Shown here: positions 34,851 to 45,712 of the stretch, piece by piece
Position numbering within the stretch: position 1 is the first letter of the stretch
How the letters are laid out: each line of letters begins with the position of its first letter
From: Gymnopus androsaceus JB14
Taxonomy: Eukaryota; Basidiomycota; Agaricomycetes; Agaricales; Omphalotaceae
Assembly (NCBI GenBank): GCA_009733575.1
Contig: ML769750.1
Span: 1 to 62,783 of the forward strand
Length of the DNA stretch: 62,783 nucleotides
Reading direction: 5' to 3'
The notes under the pieces: generated by a model
What the model was told of the DNA's origin: nothing
The model's input: the letters and a program-made list of their open reading frames with translations, nothing else
Databases searched by the model: none
Position numbers and translations under genes: made by a program

Positions 34851-37800
34851 ATCCAAGTCGAGAGCCATTGATATGAGCCCAATTCAAACATTTCAGCATG
34901 AATGATCAAGTGGAATTCAAGCCATTGAGCACAGTGGATGAACCAAATTTGAGCCATTGAGCCTGATTTGACCACTGACAATGAATGAGCCTAAGTTGAG
35001 CAGTTGAGCATGATCAAGCTGGATTCTAGGAGTTGATCATAAGGTCAGCCCTTGAGTATGGATGGGCAATGGAGCATGTTTGAGCCTAATTTGGGCAGTT
35101 GAGCACAGATGAGCATGGATGAGCCCAAATGGAGTAATTGAGGCAGTTGAGTATGGATGAGCCTGAATGGAGCAATTCAGCACAATTTGATCAGTTGAGC
35201 ATGGATACTTAATCTGTAGTTGAGCAGTATAATTTGAGCAGATGAGCATAGATGAATCCAGTTTGAGCCATTGAAGCCATTTGGAATAGATGAGCTTAAG
35301 TTGAGCTGTTGAAGATGATCAAACTAATTCAGAATCTCAAAGCTAAACTGGGCAGTTGAGCATGGAAGCCTAGATTGAGCTCAAATTGAGTAGCACAGCA
35401 TGATTCAAGCAGACTAGCAGTAGATCAGGGACAAGCTTAAATTGGGCCATTGAGCATGGATGAGCCTAAATTGAGCTGTTGAGCATGATTGGAGTACGTG
35501 AGCATGGGTACACCAAAATTAGGCAGTTTAGCATGAACCAAGCCTAATTTGAGCTGTTGAGCATGATTGGAGTATGTGAGCATGGATACACCAAAATTAG
35601 GCAGTTTAGCATGAACCAAGCCTAATTTGAGCTGTTGGGCATGATTGGAGTATGTGAGCATGGGTACACGAAAATTAGGCAGTTTAGCATGAACCAAGCC
35701 TAATTTGAGGCATTGAGCATGGATGAGCCCAATTTGAGCCATTGGGCATGGATACTGTAAGTCTAAATTGAGCAGTTGAGTATGGATAAGCCCAAATTGA
35801 GCAGTTGAGCATGGTTGAGCCCAATTAAGCCATTGAGCATGCAGTGATGACTTGAGCAGCTGAGCATGTATAAGCCTAAGTTGGGCAGTTGCATATATGG
35901 CGAGGCCAATTCAAGCTAATCCAAGCTAATGGATGAGCCCAAATTGAGCAGTTGATCGAGGAATTGGGCTTGGATGAACCCAGTTTGAGCCATTGAGCAT
36001 GGATAAATCTAAATTGAGCCACAGAGCATGATTCAAGCATGTGGGCATGGTTAGCCTAAATTGAGCAGTTCAGCATAAAGCAAGTCCAATTTGAGCCATT
36101 CAGCATGGATGAGTCCAAATCGGGCACGATTTTAGCCTGATTTGAGCACGAATTTGAACATGTGACCATGGATAAACCGAAATTGCAGTTCAGTATGAAT
36201 GCACCAAGCCTTATTTGAGCCTTTGAGCATGAATGAGTTTGAGCTGTGGTGCATGATTCAAATGTATGAGCATGAAATTGAGCAGTTGAGCATAAAGCAA
36301 GCCTAATTTGAGCCCTTGAGCATAGATGAGACTAAATTCAGTGGTTGAGCATGGTCCAAGCATGGGAACATGGATAAATCTAAGTTTGAGCAGCTCAACA
36401 TAAAGCAAGCCTAAATTAAATAATTGAGCATGGATGAGCCAAAGCAGTGAAGTATGATTGGAGCAGGTGAACATGTATAAGCCTAAGTAAGGCAGTTCCA
36501 CATATGGCAAGGCCAATTCAAGCCATTGAGCATAAAAGTAATCCCAATTGATGCTATTAAGCATGTATGAAAAATCAAGCCATTAACCATGATCAAGCTA
36601 ATGGATAAGCCCAAATTGAGCATGACAAACCTACGTTGAGCAGTTCAGCATATGCTGTACTAAGGTAAGCCTAATTCCAGCTATTGAGCACAGATGACCC
36701 CAAATTGGGGTGTTGAGCATGATCAAGCTAATTCAAGCTGTTGGACATGGGTAAGTCCTGAAATGAGCAGTTGAACATGGATGTGCCCAAATTCAGCAAT
36801 TCAGCAGGATTCAAGCAGTTGAGTATGAATAAGCCTAAAGCTCAATTTTAGCCATTGGGCATGAAGCCTAAATTGAGCTCCTGAGCATGATTGAGCCCAA
36901 TTGAGCCATTGAGCATGGACAAGAGCCAAAATTGAGCAGTTCAGCTGAACCCAATTTGAGCTATTGAGAACAGATGTGCCTAGGTTGAGCAGTTGAGCAT
37001 AAGTGAGCCCAATTCCGGCCATTAAGCATGGTTGAGCATAAATGAGCCCAAATTCAAGCAGTTGAGCATTGAGCATGGATAAGTTCAAATTGAGCAACAG
37101 AGCATCATGATTCAAGCATGTGGTCATGGTTAACCTAAATTGAGCAGTTCAGCATAAAGTTATGAGCCTAATTGTAGCATTGAGTTTGGACAAGTCTCAA
37201 TTGAGCCACAGAGCATGATTTGGGTATGTGAGCCTAAATTGAGCAGTTCAGCATAAAGCGAGCCCAATTTAAGCCATTTAACATGGATGAGCCTAAATTG
37301 AGCTGTTGAGCATGATTTGAACATGTAAGAATGGATAAACCAAATTGCAGTTCAGCATGAATACACCAAACCTAATTGAACATGGATGAGCCTCAATTGA
37401 GATATTGAGCACAGCATGTGAGCATGGATAAATCTAAATTGAGCAGCTCAGCATAAAGCAAGCCTAATTCAAATCATTGTTCATGGAGCAGCCTGAATTG
37501 TGTCATTAAGTGTGGATGAGCCAAAACTGAGCAGCTGAGCATGAATAAGCCTAAATTGAGCAGTTCAGCATAAAGCAAGGCCAATTCAGGCCATTGAGCA
37601 AAGATGAGCCTAAATTGAACCATTAAGCATGATCAGGTGACAGGCTCAATTTGAGCCATTGGGCATGAATACAACATGGATAAGCATTAATTGAGCAGTT
37701 CAGCACAATCCAAGCAGTTGAGTATGATTCAGCCCAAATAAGCCATTGAGCATGTAGTGAAGCATGATTTGAGCAGTTGAGCATAAAAGCAGCCCCAGTT

Positions 37801-37883
37801 CATGCTATTGAGCTTAAATTCTGCCATTGAGCATGAAGGGGCTCAATTCAAGCAATTGGGGTATCTATGTTCAACACCTCCAA
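34851..37883 (-). repeat. TTGAGCATGGATGAGCC-type satellite, block 1
   Basis: About 3 kb made of imperfect units containing TTGAGCA(T/G), GGATGAGCC and TAAATTGAGC, roughly 28-40 bp each, read here in the GAGCAT orientation. Higher-order copies are present: a ~79-bp block repeats three times at about 35490-35730. The open frames seen inside are repeat-encoded. The array is broken by DNA element 2, on whose right side the satellite resumes. Confidence 0.85.
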
Positions 37884-38020
37884 TACTGCACCAATCAGAT
37901 CACTTCGTCAGGCACTGTGACCTGTGACCAAGCCGACGAAATTTCGATTTCGTCCAATGCAGATATGACCTGTGACCCGCCTTAAATTTCGTCACTCCAG
38001 ATTCAAAGTGGCGGGCCACC

Positions 38021-38136
38021 GCCACTGTTCGGGGGTCGGCACTGTGAAATTTATGACTTGTACAGCTTGCATTCTCTTGCCACAGTTCAGGGGCCAGTAC
38101 CGTAAAATTTATGACTTGTACAGCTTGCATTCTCCC
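38021..38136 (+). promoter_or_regulatory. 58-bp tandem duplication just upstream of the Ulp1 start
   Basis: Two adjacent copies with AAATTTATGACTTGTACAGC (38048 and 38106) and GCATTCTC end six bases before the ATG at 38140. The place fits a duplicated promoter or leader segment. No function is shown by the sequence itself. Confidence 0.5.
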
Positions 38137-38139
38137 GCC

Positions 38140-39363
38140 ATGAATACCAGTGATTTTCTCTGGAAAGAACTATCTCGTGCTGAACGGAAGGCTGCGAAAG
38201 CAGTATTTACCATTCCTAACGATGTCAAAGACACTGTTCTTTCCCTGCCTGATACTAGTCTCCTTGAAATGCTTCACTTTCAGCTGCCGCCTATCTCTCT
38301 CAAAAGGCCCAGTAGTATTTCACGAGAAAAATATTTCTCTAAAACGGAACCAAGTCCTATGACTTCCAATACAATTCAAGAGATTCGGAAACTTCCCATT
38401 CCTCCTGTACCAATAGTTCATCAACTTCTTGAGATTGCCCGTGACCGATTTGCATCAGGAGCACGCTCCATTCGTTACACGCATATCTCTGGGGAGGCTA
38501 GAACATGTCCTCTCTATCTTGTTCCACTTTGGAACATGGTGATCCGACATCGTGAGCAGCACCAAATGCTATGGATTGCAATAGAGACTTGGCTGCTGGA
38601 GCTGAAGCAAAATCCCCACCGTGAAAGCCGATCTTCACTTGCGGACTCAACGTGGACTTGGTTGAATGAGGTTCCATGGGCGTTGAAGAAAAAAGGCTTC
38701 TCGGATATGCTACCTATGGTCTCACTTTGGAGACTCCTTGGAGATAACTGGACAGATAGTACTACACAGGACAATCTGCTCTCAGTGCTTCATGAGCACA
38801 TATCCAACAACCTTGAACTTGCAGAAAAGTTCCTTGTCCAGCTGACCGAGTTTACGGGGAAGGTTGTTGAGGCAGCATCAGACCTTGATGCATACCATAC
38901 AGAAAAGCGTTGGAAATGGCTGCGGGATATCGGAAAGGAGGTTTTCTTGAAGAAAAAGGTTCTCCTCACTGCCGTTCATCTGGGAAAGATGGGAAAAGAT
39001 GGAGATGGAATTGATCACTGGGTTCCATTAGTGGTTGATGGAGCAGAGGCACGGTTCCGCTACGGAGACTCACTTTCTCATGGTCAGGGTGATAAAATCA
39101 TTCCATCGAAACTGCATGCAGCATATGAAACTTGGAAAACTATTCATTTATCTATGGCTCCGATTTTTCCAATTGAAACCCTACCAACAACAACACAAAC
39201 CAATGGTTTCTCCTGTGGACCATTGACTTTCAATGCACTCAAGAATTTTGCATTCGTGGATGCTCGCCTTTGTAAAAATGAAAAGGATAGCTTAGCTGCC
39301 CTGAGAATGCAAGCATTTGAGCGAATTGTTTGCCGATGTCTCCACTATATATGTGTTTTCTAA
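38140..39363 (+). CDS. Ulp1-like (C48) cysteine protease of element 2
   Basis: I chose ATG 38140 (MNTSDFLWKELSRAERKA) rather than the upstream in-frame ATG 37972, because 37972-38139 is subterminal repeat sequence. The 407-residue frame has no stop. The C-terminal part carries the C48 landmarks: His in GDGIDHWVPLVVDG (about residue 300), Asp in FRYGDSLS, and Gln/Cys in TTQTNGFSCGPLTFN (about residue 355). The N-terminal 250 residues resemble no domain I know, but keep the aromatic-rich style of Agaricomycete TE-borne Ulp1 proteins. The target may be SUMO or SUMO-marked proteins at the transposase complex; this is inference. It may continue by splicing into the downstream exons. Confidence 0.8.
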   Translation: MNTSDFLWKELSRAERKAAKAVFTIPNDVKDTVLSLPDTSLLEMLHFQLPPISLKRPSSISREKYFSKTEPSPMTSNTIQEIRKLPIPPVPIVHQLLEIARDRFASGARSIRYTHISGEARTCPLYLVPLWNMVIRHREQHQMLWIAIETWLLELKQNPHRESRSSLADSTWTWLNEVPWALKKKGFSDMLPMVSLWRLLGDNWTDSTTQDNLLSVLHEHISNNLELAEKFLVQLTEFTGKVVEAASDLDAYHTEKRWKWLRDIGKEVFLKKKVLLTAVHLGKMGKDGDGIDHWVPLVVDGAEARFRYGDSLSHGQGDKIIPSKLHAAYETWKTIHLSMAPIFPIETLPTTTQTNGFSCGPLTFNALKNFAFVDARLCKNEKDSLAALRMQAFERIVCRCLHYICVF

Positions 39364-39654
39364 ACTTCAAAAAAGGAAATTTCTGAATTGAATCATCCAG
39401 GCTGTCGACAATGTCTTCGAAGAGATGATATTCAGCGAAAACCGGATTGTCTGATTCAGATTCAGATATTGAGATGTTATCTCCTACAAACCCAATGTTG
39501 TCACTTGAGCAAATGCCAATAGGGAATGTAGGTTTCGCATTTGATCAAAAAAGAGCCGTTAGCTGATATCAAAATCGTCAGACAGTCAATGGTCTTGGCC
39601 AGGATCTTCTAGACTTAGCTGATGATCGGATGACACCTCTGATTTTCCTTCATC

Positions 39655-40138
39655 GCCTGATGTTGATGAGCTTGAAGAATTCCACTATGAGCCATTGACA
39701 TATCAGGCTCGCAGTGAGAAACTATCTGGCCCAAGTAATACGGGAGATGAGAGTGGTGTCCATATTCCGAAATCTCCCCCCGCTGAACCAGATGCTCTCC
39801 CAAAAAAAGAGCATCGGAAATCAACCGTGAAATTGGCATTGGAGACTTCTCCAATCCCAGGGGGTCTGTTGAGTTTTGGTTGGAAGAAGTTATCCGAGAA
39901 GGAAAAGGAAGCCCAGAATAATGCAGACTGGGATGAGATACAAGATCATCAGGATGATATCAGCGAGAAGATAATTGGCTTACTAGAATAAAAGCCACTG
40001 GAGCTCGAATTGCTGCCACTGAACGGAAGAGAAAGTTGCGTGCAAACAAGAAAGAAGAGGAGATTCTGAAGGGAGAGAGAAGCCCCAGAGGCACAAAACG
40101 AAAGGTAAGCTTGACAATCTTTTTTTGAATTTTAGCTT
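39655..40138 (+). pseudogene. Acidic/basic linker exons of element 2
   Basis: 39655-39991 encodes an acidic-then-basic linker (SFGWKKLSEKEKEAQNNADWDE), and 39990-40105 a Lys/Arg-rich piece (ATERKRKLRANKKEEE). An intron with GT..AG ends is likely at about 40105-40149. These probably connect the protease to the transposase. No enzyme motif is seen. The stretch 39364-39654 has several stops. Confidence 0.45.
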
Positions 40139-42210
40139 ATGCATTGCAGGTGGTTGAGGCAGATCTCCGGGACTCACCGTCAAAGAGGGAACGTCTCAAC
40201 ACCACAGAAGCATCCCGACCTGCACAGGACTATGAAGGAGAAGTCAAGAGAAACCAATTCAGCTACTCGAGGTCCAGCACGGAAAGCAGAAGCAAGACCA
40301 GCTCGGTACACTAATTGGTTTTTGCCCTTCTCCTGGTCCATTATCAAAGCCGCTGCAGTTGAAGTAGGAAACTGGAGTGCAACCAACATTGCATGTCTCC
40401 TTCAGACTCGACACCCTCAGACATTCAGTTCTATCAGTTGGACAACCATCAATGACTGGATTGACCGTTCTGGACCTACACCAAAGTGGAAAGACTCGGT
40501 TTTGAAACGTGCAGAAGACGGCCATAATCTGCAATATAATCCAAATGGTCGAGCTGGGGTTCTTGTGAGTTTAATTAAATCTAAAATAGTGTCTCTTTAA
40601 CTTACAAGATACAGGCAACATGTCCTGAAATCACTGCAGACACGAGAACATCTAAAGAAGCTACGAGAGGTAGGAGCACCAGTTAGTGTTGTCACTGCAC
40701 GTGGAGCCATGTTGGCGGTCATTCGGCGTCTCAAACCAGAGATCTTGGACATGGAATACGTTGATGGATCAAAGTTTGAAAGCTTTGTATGCCGATGGCT
40801 TCATCGTGAGTTGAACTGGTCTATCAGGAAAGCCACGCATGCAGCCCACAAACTGCCAAATGACTGGGAAGATCAATGCAAAAAGGCTGCCTTGCAAAAA
40901 GCGTACCTTATCAAGGAGTATGACATACCTGCTTCCTTGTTCATCAATGCAGATCAGACACAGAAGACCTATGCACCCGGGGACAAGATGACATGGGCGG
41001 AGACAGGATCATCCCAAGTCTTGGTTGTCCGAGCGGAGGAGAAGCGAGCATTCACAATCCTTGTTGGTGTTACAGCTAACAGTGATGCTTTGCCTTTTCA
41101 AGCTGTTTACGGAGGTAAATCCTCCCGATCTCTTCCTTCTCAAATGTCTCCTGCTCTTGATGAGGCCCGTCGCATTGGCATTGAGCTGGTATTCAGTGGG
41201 ACAGACACATACTGGTCTAACCATGCAACAATGCACCAGTATGTCAAGGAGATCCTTGTACCACATATCGAGAAGATCAAACAAGAGCTCAACCTACCTA
41301 GTGATCAAAAGACTTTGTGGTCCATCGAGGTTTGGTCTGTCCATCGTTCTCAAGAGTTTCAGGACTGGATGAAGGAGAACTATCCGCATATCATTCTCGA
41401 TTACATTCCGGGAGGTTGTACAGGTGTCGCACAGCCATGTGATGTTGGCATCCAGTGTCCCCTCAAACTTTTGACGAAACAGTCCTACCATGAATACGTT
41501 GTCAATGAGTTTGAAAAGCAGATTAAATCTAAAAAGGAAGTGCTTACCTTGGATGATAGGCTTCAGCCGCTTCGGGACTCTAGTGTTCAATGGCTGGTAA
41601 ACGCGTATCTGCAATAAATCAAGAAGAACTCGTTAGAAAGGTAAGTTATGCTTCACTTTATCATTGTAATTGAATTACTGACCTTATCCAATGTAGGCAT
41701 TCCGTCTATGTACTGCTCGCGAATGGGATTTGTCATATGAGACACTGACCAGTCCAAAAATGCGACAACACTTACGGGAGTTGAAAAGTACAAACCCGTA
41801 GTTCTGGAAAGAACTGGAAGGAAATAAAACATCCAGAGAACTAGCTGATTTGACAGTGGTACTTCCGGAGGATCGCATGGAGGTCATGGAAGAGGGAATT
41901 GATGACTGCGAGGTTCCGGTGGGTCTGCTTGTGGATGCAATAATTGATGCACCAGACCGTGAGCTGGAAGGGTTGCGGCTAGCTGGTGCAGCTGAGCAGT
42001 CAGATCCCGAGGAAAATGTGCCAAAATGAGAAGAAGGTAAGCGGGCTGTCAAACCAAACCGTTTCTATACTTCGAAATCGTTCTGGTGTCATGATGACTT
42101 CAGCTCTGATGAGGAGGTAGCCAAAGTTCGTGGTAAAGGTCGTGGCCGTGGCCGTGGTCATGGTCGAGTACATGGAAGTCGTGGCTGTGGTGAAAAGAAG
42201 AGCAGGGGAT
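40139..42210 (+). pseudogene. DDE_1-type (pogo/jerky-like) transposase of element 2
   Basis: Blocks: 40300-40565, RPARYTNWFLPFSWSIIKAA..TINDWIDRSGPTPKWKDS, probably DNA-binding; a ~60-bp intron near 40565-40615; then 40615-41617 with LFINADQTQ (first catalytic Asp, about 40945), VWSVHRSQEFQDWM (about 41330) and CTGVAQPCDVGIQ (third Asp, about 41440). At the usual second Asp of the (I/L)D(V/C)WSVHRS motif this copy has Glu (SIEVWSVHRS), so activity is doubtful. The tail (41697-42210) has a TAG at 41801 and a TGA near 42028, and ends in RGRGRGRGHGR repeats. Length and order fit a single transposase of about 650 residues. Confidence 0.8.
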
Positions 42211-42330
42211 GAAGGAAAATTAGATTTCTTATATACTTATTACAGTGCCAATGCCTGAATGTCTATGTCTTTAAATCTCATCTGATTTCAAGAAGGCTAC
42301 AGGTGTGGCGGGAAAAATTATGAAAAATTG

Positions 42331-42362
<32 letters not shown>

Positions 42363-42504
42363 CTAAAAGCGCGAAAAAATCATTTGTGACCAACGGATTT
42401 GAGAATTCGTCAAAAGGCTCTGTGACCAGTGACCTCTGTGAAATTTCGTCATTTTTGAAGGCCCTGTGACCTGTGACTGACAAAGTGCTTTGATTGGTAC
42501 AGTA

Positions 42505-43085
42505 GGGCTTATCTGTGCTCAACTGCCAAAATTTGGCTCAATCCTAATTGAGCAATTGAGCATATTGTGACCCCAATTCAAGGTGTGGAGCATAGATAAG
42601 CCTAAATCAAGCCATTGAGCATGATTGAGTCCAATTTCAGAAATTGAACTTACAGCTGTCATATTGTTTAATTTAAGCCATGGAGCATGATGAGGCATAT
42701 CCATGTTTGACTGCTCAAGTTGGGCTCATACTATGCCCACCGCTCACATTGGGCTTGACTATGCTCAATTGCTTGAATGGAGCTTAATCATGCTCATTGC
42801 TTACCACCTCAATGTAGGTTAAAGCTTGCTCCAATGCTCAATGGAGCTTATCCATGCCAAATGTAGCCTTATCTGTGATGGCTCAATTGGGCTTGACTAT
42901 GCTCCACTGCTCAATTGAGGCTAATCCCTGCTCAACCACTTGAATCATGCTGAACTGCTCAATTTGGGCTCATCCATGCTCAATGGCTTAATTTTGGCTG
43001 ATTCATACTCAACTGCTCCAATCATGCTGCACTGCTCAAGCTTCCATGCTCAACTGCTCGAATTAGACTTATCTGTGCTTACCAT
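42505..43085. repeat. TTGAGCATGGATGAGCC-type satellite, block 2 (with strand switch)
   Basis: Same units as at 34851-37883. Up to about 42700 they run in the GAGCAT orientation (after a few mixed units), then in the reverse (ATGCTCAA) orientation to 43085. The switch lies near 42700-42715. Confidence 0.8.
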
Positions 43086-43455
43086 TGTCGGATAGTTGTA
43101 AAGAATGAATGACCTAGGGAGAGAGAGGCAGAATCAGCGTTGGAACGAGCACTTTGGGTGACTTGGACTGTCATGGCCGCCGCCTGCCCCGCACGACGGA
43201 GCGACATGACCTCTCTTTGTCCTTTTTACTCTTTCATAACGATTTCACGAGGCCTTGAGCCTTCTTACATTGTTCCCAACGTTCATTTCTTATTTTTTAT
43301 TTGTACTCTACGTTAAACGACTAGCGGAAGCTTACCTGCATTGTCGAGCGTACCAGTGTGGTGGTTCGAAAACAAGAGAAAAAGCGTGATGTCACAGTCG
43401 TGACATTTTGGCTAGGCCCGCCGAGCTGCCAACTGATTAGCGCCATATAATCTAG
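43086..43455 (-). other. Diverged transposon 5' end, head-to-head with the KDZ copy
   Basis: On the minus strand this begins with the same 33 bp as the plus-strand KDZ copy (43455-43423), shares GTGGTGGTTCG and AACAAGAG further in, then diverges. A short frame (MSLRRAGQAAAMTVQ, from about 43208) followed by a GTAAG-like or AG junction hints at a first exon. It is cut by the satellite at about 43085. It looks like the 5' end of a related but different element. Confidence 0.45.
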
Positions 43456-43493
43456 GCACGCTAGATTATATGGCGCTAATCAGTTGGCAGTTC
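43423..43493. repeat. 33-bp near-perfect palindrome with 5-nt loop
   Basis: Arms 43423-43455 and 43461-43493 are complementary with one mismatch, around the loop GCACG. Weaker complementarity continues outward to about 43356 and 43556 (CGTGAYGTCACAG.., CAAGAGAAAAA, GGTGGTTCG). It marks the junction of two transposon ends. Confidence 0.9.
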
Positions 43494-45690
43494 GCCAGAG
43501 GTAGTCCAGCTGTCACGGCTGTGACGTCACGTTTTTTCTCTTGTTTCCGAACCACCACAACCGCGACACTCGATGTCACTCGCAGTCTTCAGCTCAGTAC
43601 CGTTGTTGTCCGTGTGTTTTTCTACGTCGCTCGCAGTGTTCAGCTCGGTACCCTTGTAGCTCGTGTTTTTCTACGTCACTCGCAGTCTTCAGCTCGGTAC
43701 GTTTGTAGGTCGCGTGTTTTCTTATTCTTTAATAACTCTTGTTCACAGTACTTCGGCGACCTTCACTTGAACTCTTCCACCGGTTTATCATCCTGAAGAC
43801 CGCGTTTCTTATTGTAGAACTTTGAGCCTCGAGGCCCACGCTGCTTTAGCATCTCCTCTGGCATAGGTACGTGTCGATTTCTTTTTACGTCGAATCAGTC
43901 AACTAATTGATGTTGGTTGTACAGTAGATTAACAAATTCGATTCAATATATCCTCACAATTACTTGGTCGCTCGACTGGAGGTTCACGCTACATCGAAGG
44001 AAGGCGGGATTCCATATCGCCTGCGCTGGTACGTATCCTTTTTTACTCTTGGTTGATTTAATGGACTAATGTGATTTTAGTCTGTTGTATTTCACGCTGG
44101 CTGGCAGAGAAAAGCGCGTTTGTGTAGGTCAACAAGGTTCTGTTGGATTATCGGCATAGTAGGCATAAAGAGTACGCTTGAGATCTCAATATACAATATC
44201 TTGACAATGCGTCCTTCAAAAAAATCAATGAAGAGGATGGCTACATTGTCAGACTCGTCGCCAGCAATTGAGGTCCAAGATTACGCCCATGTCCCATACG
44301 CCTCACCTACAAAACGGCGCCGAACGGCGCATGCTGTGCCTGCTATATACACACCAAGTGGGCAGCGTTATCATCAACAGGCAAGACTACCGCTACCAGT
44401 GGGCCAAGTTGGTCTGCTGGAACACCCTGAATCTTTGCCCGTGTTTCCAACAAGGGTGAACCTTGATGTTTCATCCCAAGACACTGAAGGCATACCTGTA
44501 ACATTTGACTTGGGTCCGTCCATTCATTGCCGGAAGCATTTGGCTCAAGCTCAGAATTGGCAGCAAATTGTGCCAACCTTGGTTCGGCCATACCTTCAGC
44601 TGATGCGAGAGACTGAAAATCTACGACTCAAGCCTGGTAGCAACGCTATGGAGATGGAGTGTACTTGTAGGCAAAGATCGAGGAGACTCTCTGTTGTTGT
44701 GGTAAGAATGTTGGTTCTGGAGCGAATTCAAATAAACGTTTGTGACTGTAGAACTGCTCCATTGCAACTGCTTCAGCTGGGGTTGTTTGGTTGTGCTCCA
44801 ATACACCTAGTCTGGCGGTTGAGTTGCAAGTCCTCAATCTTGTAACAAGTCTATTTCTCCGCATTTCCCCAAACCATACAGCAGTTTCTAGCACGTTGGA
44901 AGCATTTTTGGAAGATCGTGGATATGTTATGAAGGGGGAGGATCCGCTCCGAAGGCGGTTTAGCAATGCCTTGCAATGGTACAATACACTACAGGACCGT
45001 GCTTCACATTTTATTGATGAACTAATAGATGTTGCACGAGAAGAAAGGCTGAGGGAGGACCAGGAAGAACATGAGGTTCCAATGGAGACTCCTGCGGAGG
45101 GTTCTACACCTCTATTGCGCCCCAGCGAGTACTTACGTGCACGCTGCCCTATCTGCTTTGGGGGGAAAAGTGGTCCCAGTAATCAATTGAATGCTTTTGC
45201 ATGTATAGATGCTGTGTTCATGCAAAAGAATAATAAACATGCTTCAAGGGATCCTCTGCGTGAACACCCCAAGACTGTTTTTATTCCAGAGTCTGAAGTC
45301 AAACTTTGGGAGGACTACGTTGCGGAAGTAAGACCTTCCCAGGAGAGTAAAGATGAACACTCACGGAGTGCTAGAAATGATCACTATGAGGGCTCTTTAA
45401 GGGTGCCGAATTCTGTCCTCGATGCTTGCGAAGACAGTTTCACAGCAGCGGACGGTACAAGGCAGAAGGCTAGCACGCAGTTTTTTGACTCAACGGGTTT
45501 AATGGGTATGCTATGCCGCCATGATCGCGTACTTTGGCTGGTCAATATGACCTCTCCAGGTGAACGTCAACATTATGTGTTCACCCTGGTTGAAAGGTTA
45601 TTCAACCACCTCCCGTCCATGGTTCACGGTTGGGATTCTTTATGATGTTGCATGCTCCACCCATCGAAGTTGCGTGAAGCTGGGATCGGC
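43461..45690 (+). pseudogene. KDZ transposase, truncated plus-strand copy
   Basis: Start at 44120 or 44207 (MRPSKKSMKRMATLSDSS). Blocks present: SPTKRRRTA (basic), RARCPICFGGK (CPxCFG zinc-type motif, about 45140) and DACEDSFTAADGTRQKASTQFFDSTGLMGMLCRHDRVLWLVNM (45420-45548). The copy ends after ILYDVACSTHRSCVK at about 45677, before the DGEGCERFW region, so the catalytic domain is incomplete. It is about 97-98 percent identical to the minus copy at 50820-48700. A private 1-bp loss (ACACCTAG versus ACACCCTAG, about 44806) breaks its frame, whereas it keeps the six-G run (45156-45165) that the other copy has lost. 43461-44119 is 5' leader. Confidence 0.88.
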
Positions 45691-45712
45691 TAGGACCTCT
45701 GGCACCCTTTGG

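Larger units (their letters stand above)
37886..42502 (+). mobile_element. Ulp1-protease/DDE-transposase DNA element 2
   Basis: Ends are inverted copies of about 30 bp with five mismatches (left CTGCACCAATCAGATCACTT; right, reversed, CTGTACCAATCAAAGCACTT). TA flanks both sides (37884-37885, 42503-42504). GTGACCTGTGACC and AAATTTCGTC motifs recur near both ends. Inside, on the plus strand, lie a Ulp1-type protease frame, an acidic linker, and a DDE_1-type (pogo/jerky-like) transposase. The element sits within the GAGCAT satellite, which continues on either side. Confidence 0.8.

Noticed and set aside
34851..37883. Open reading frames of 70-117 codons as genes
   Set aside because: They follow the satellite unit and repeat the same peptide words (IHAQ, LNLGL, CSTAQ); the same is true of frames in the other satellite blocks.
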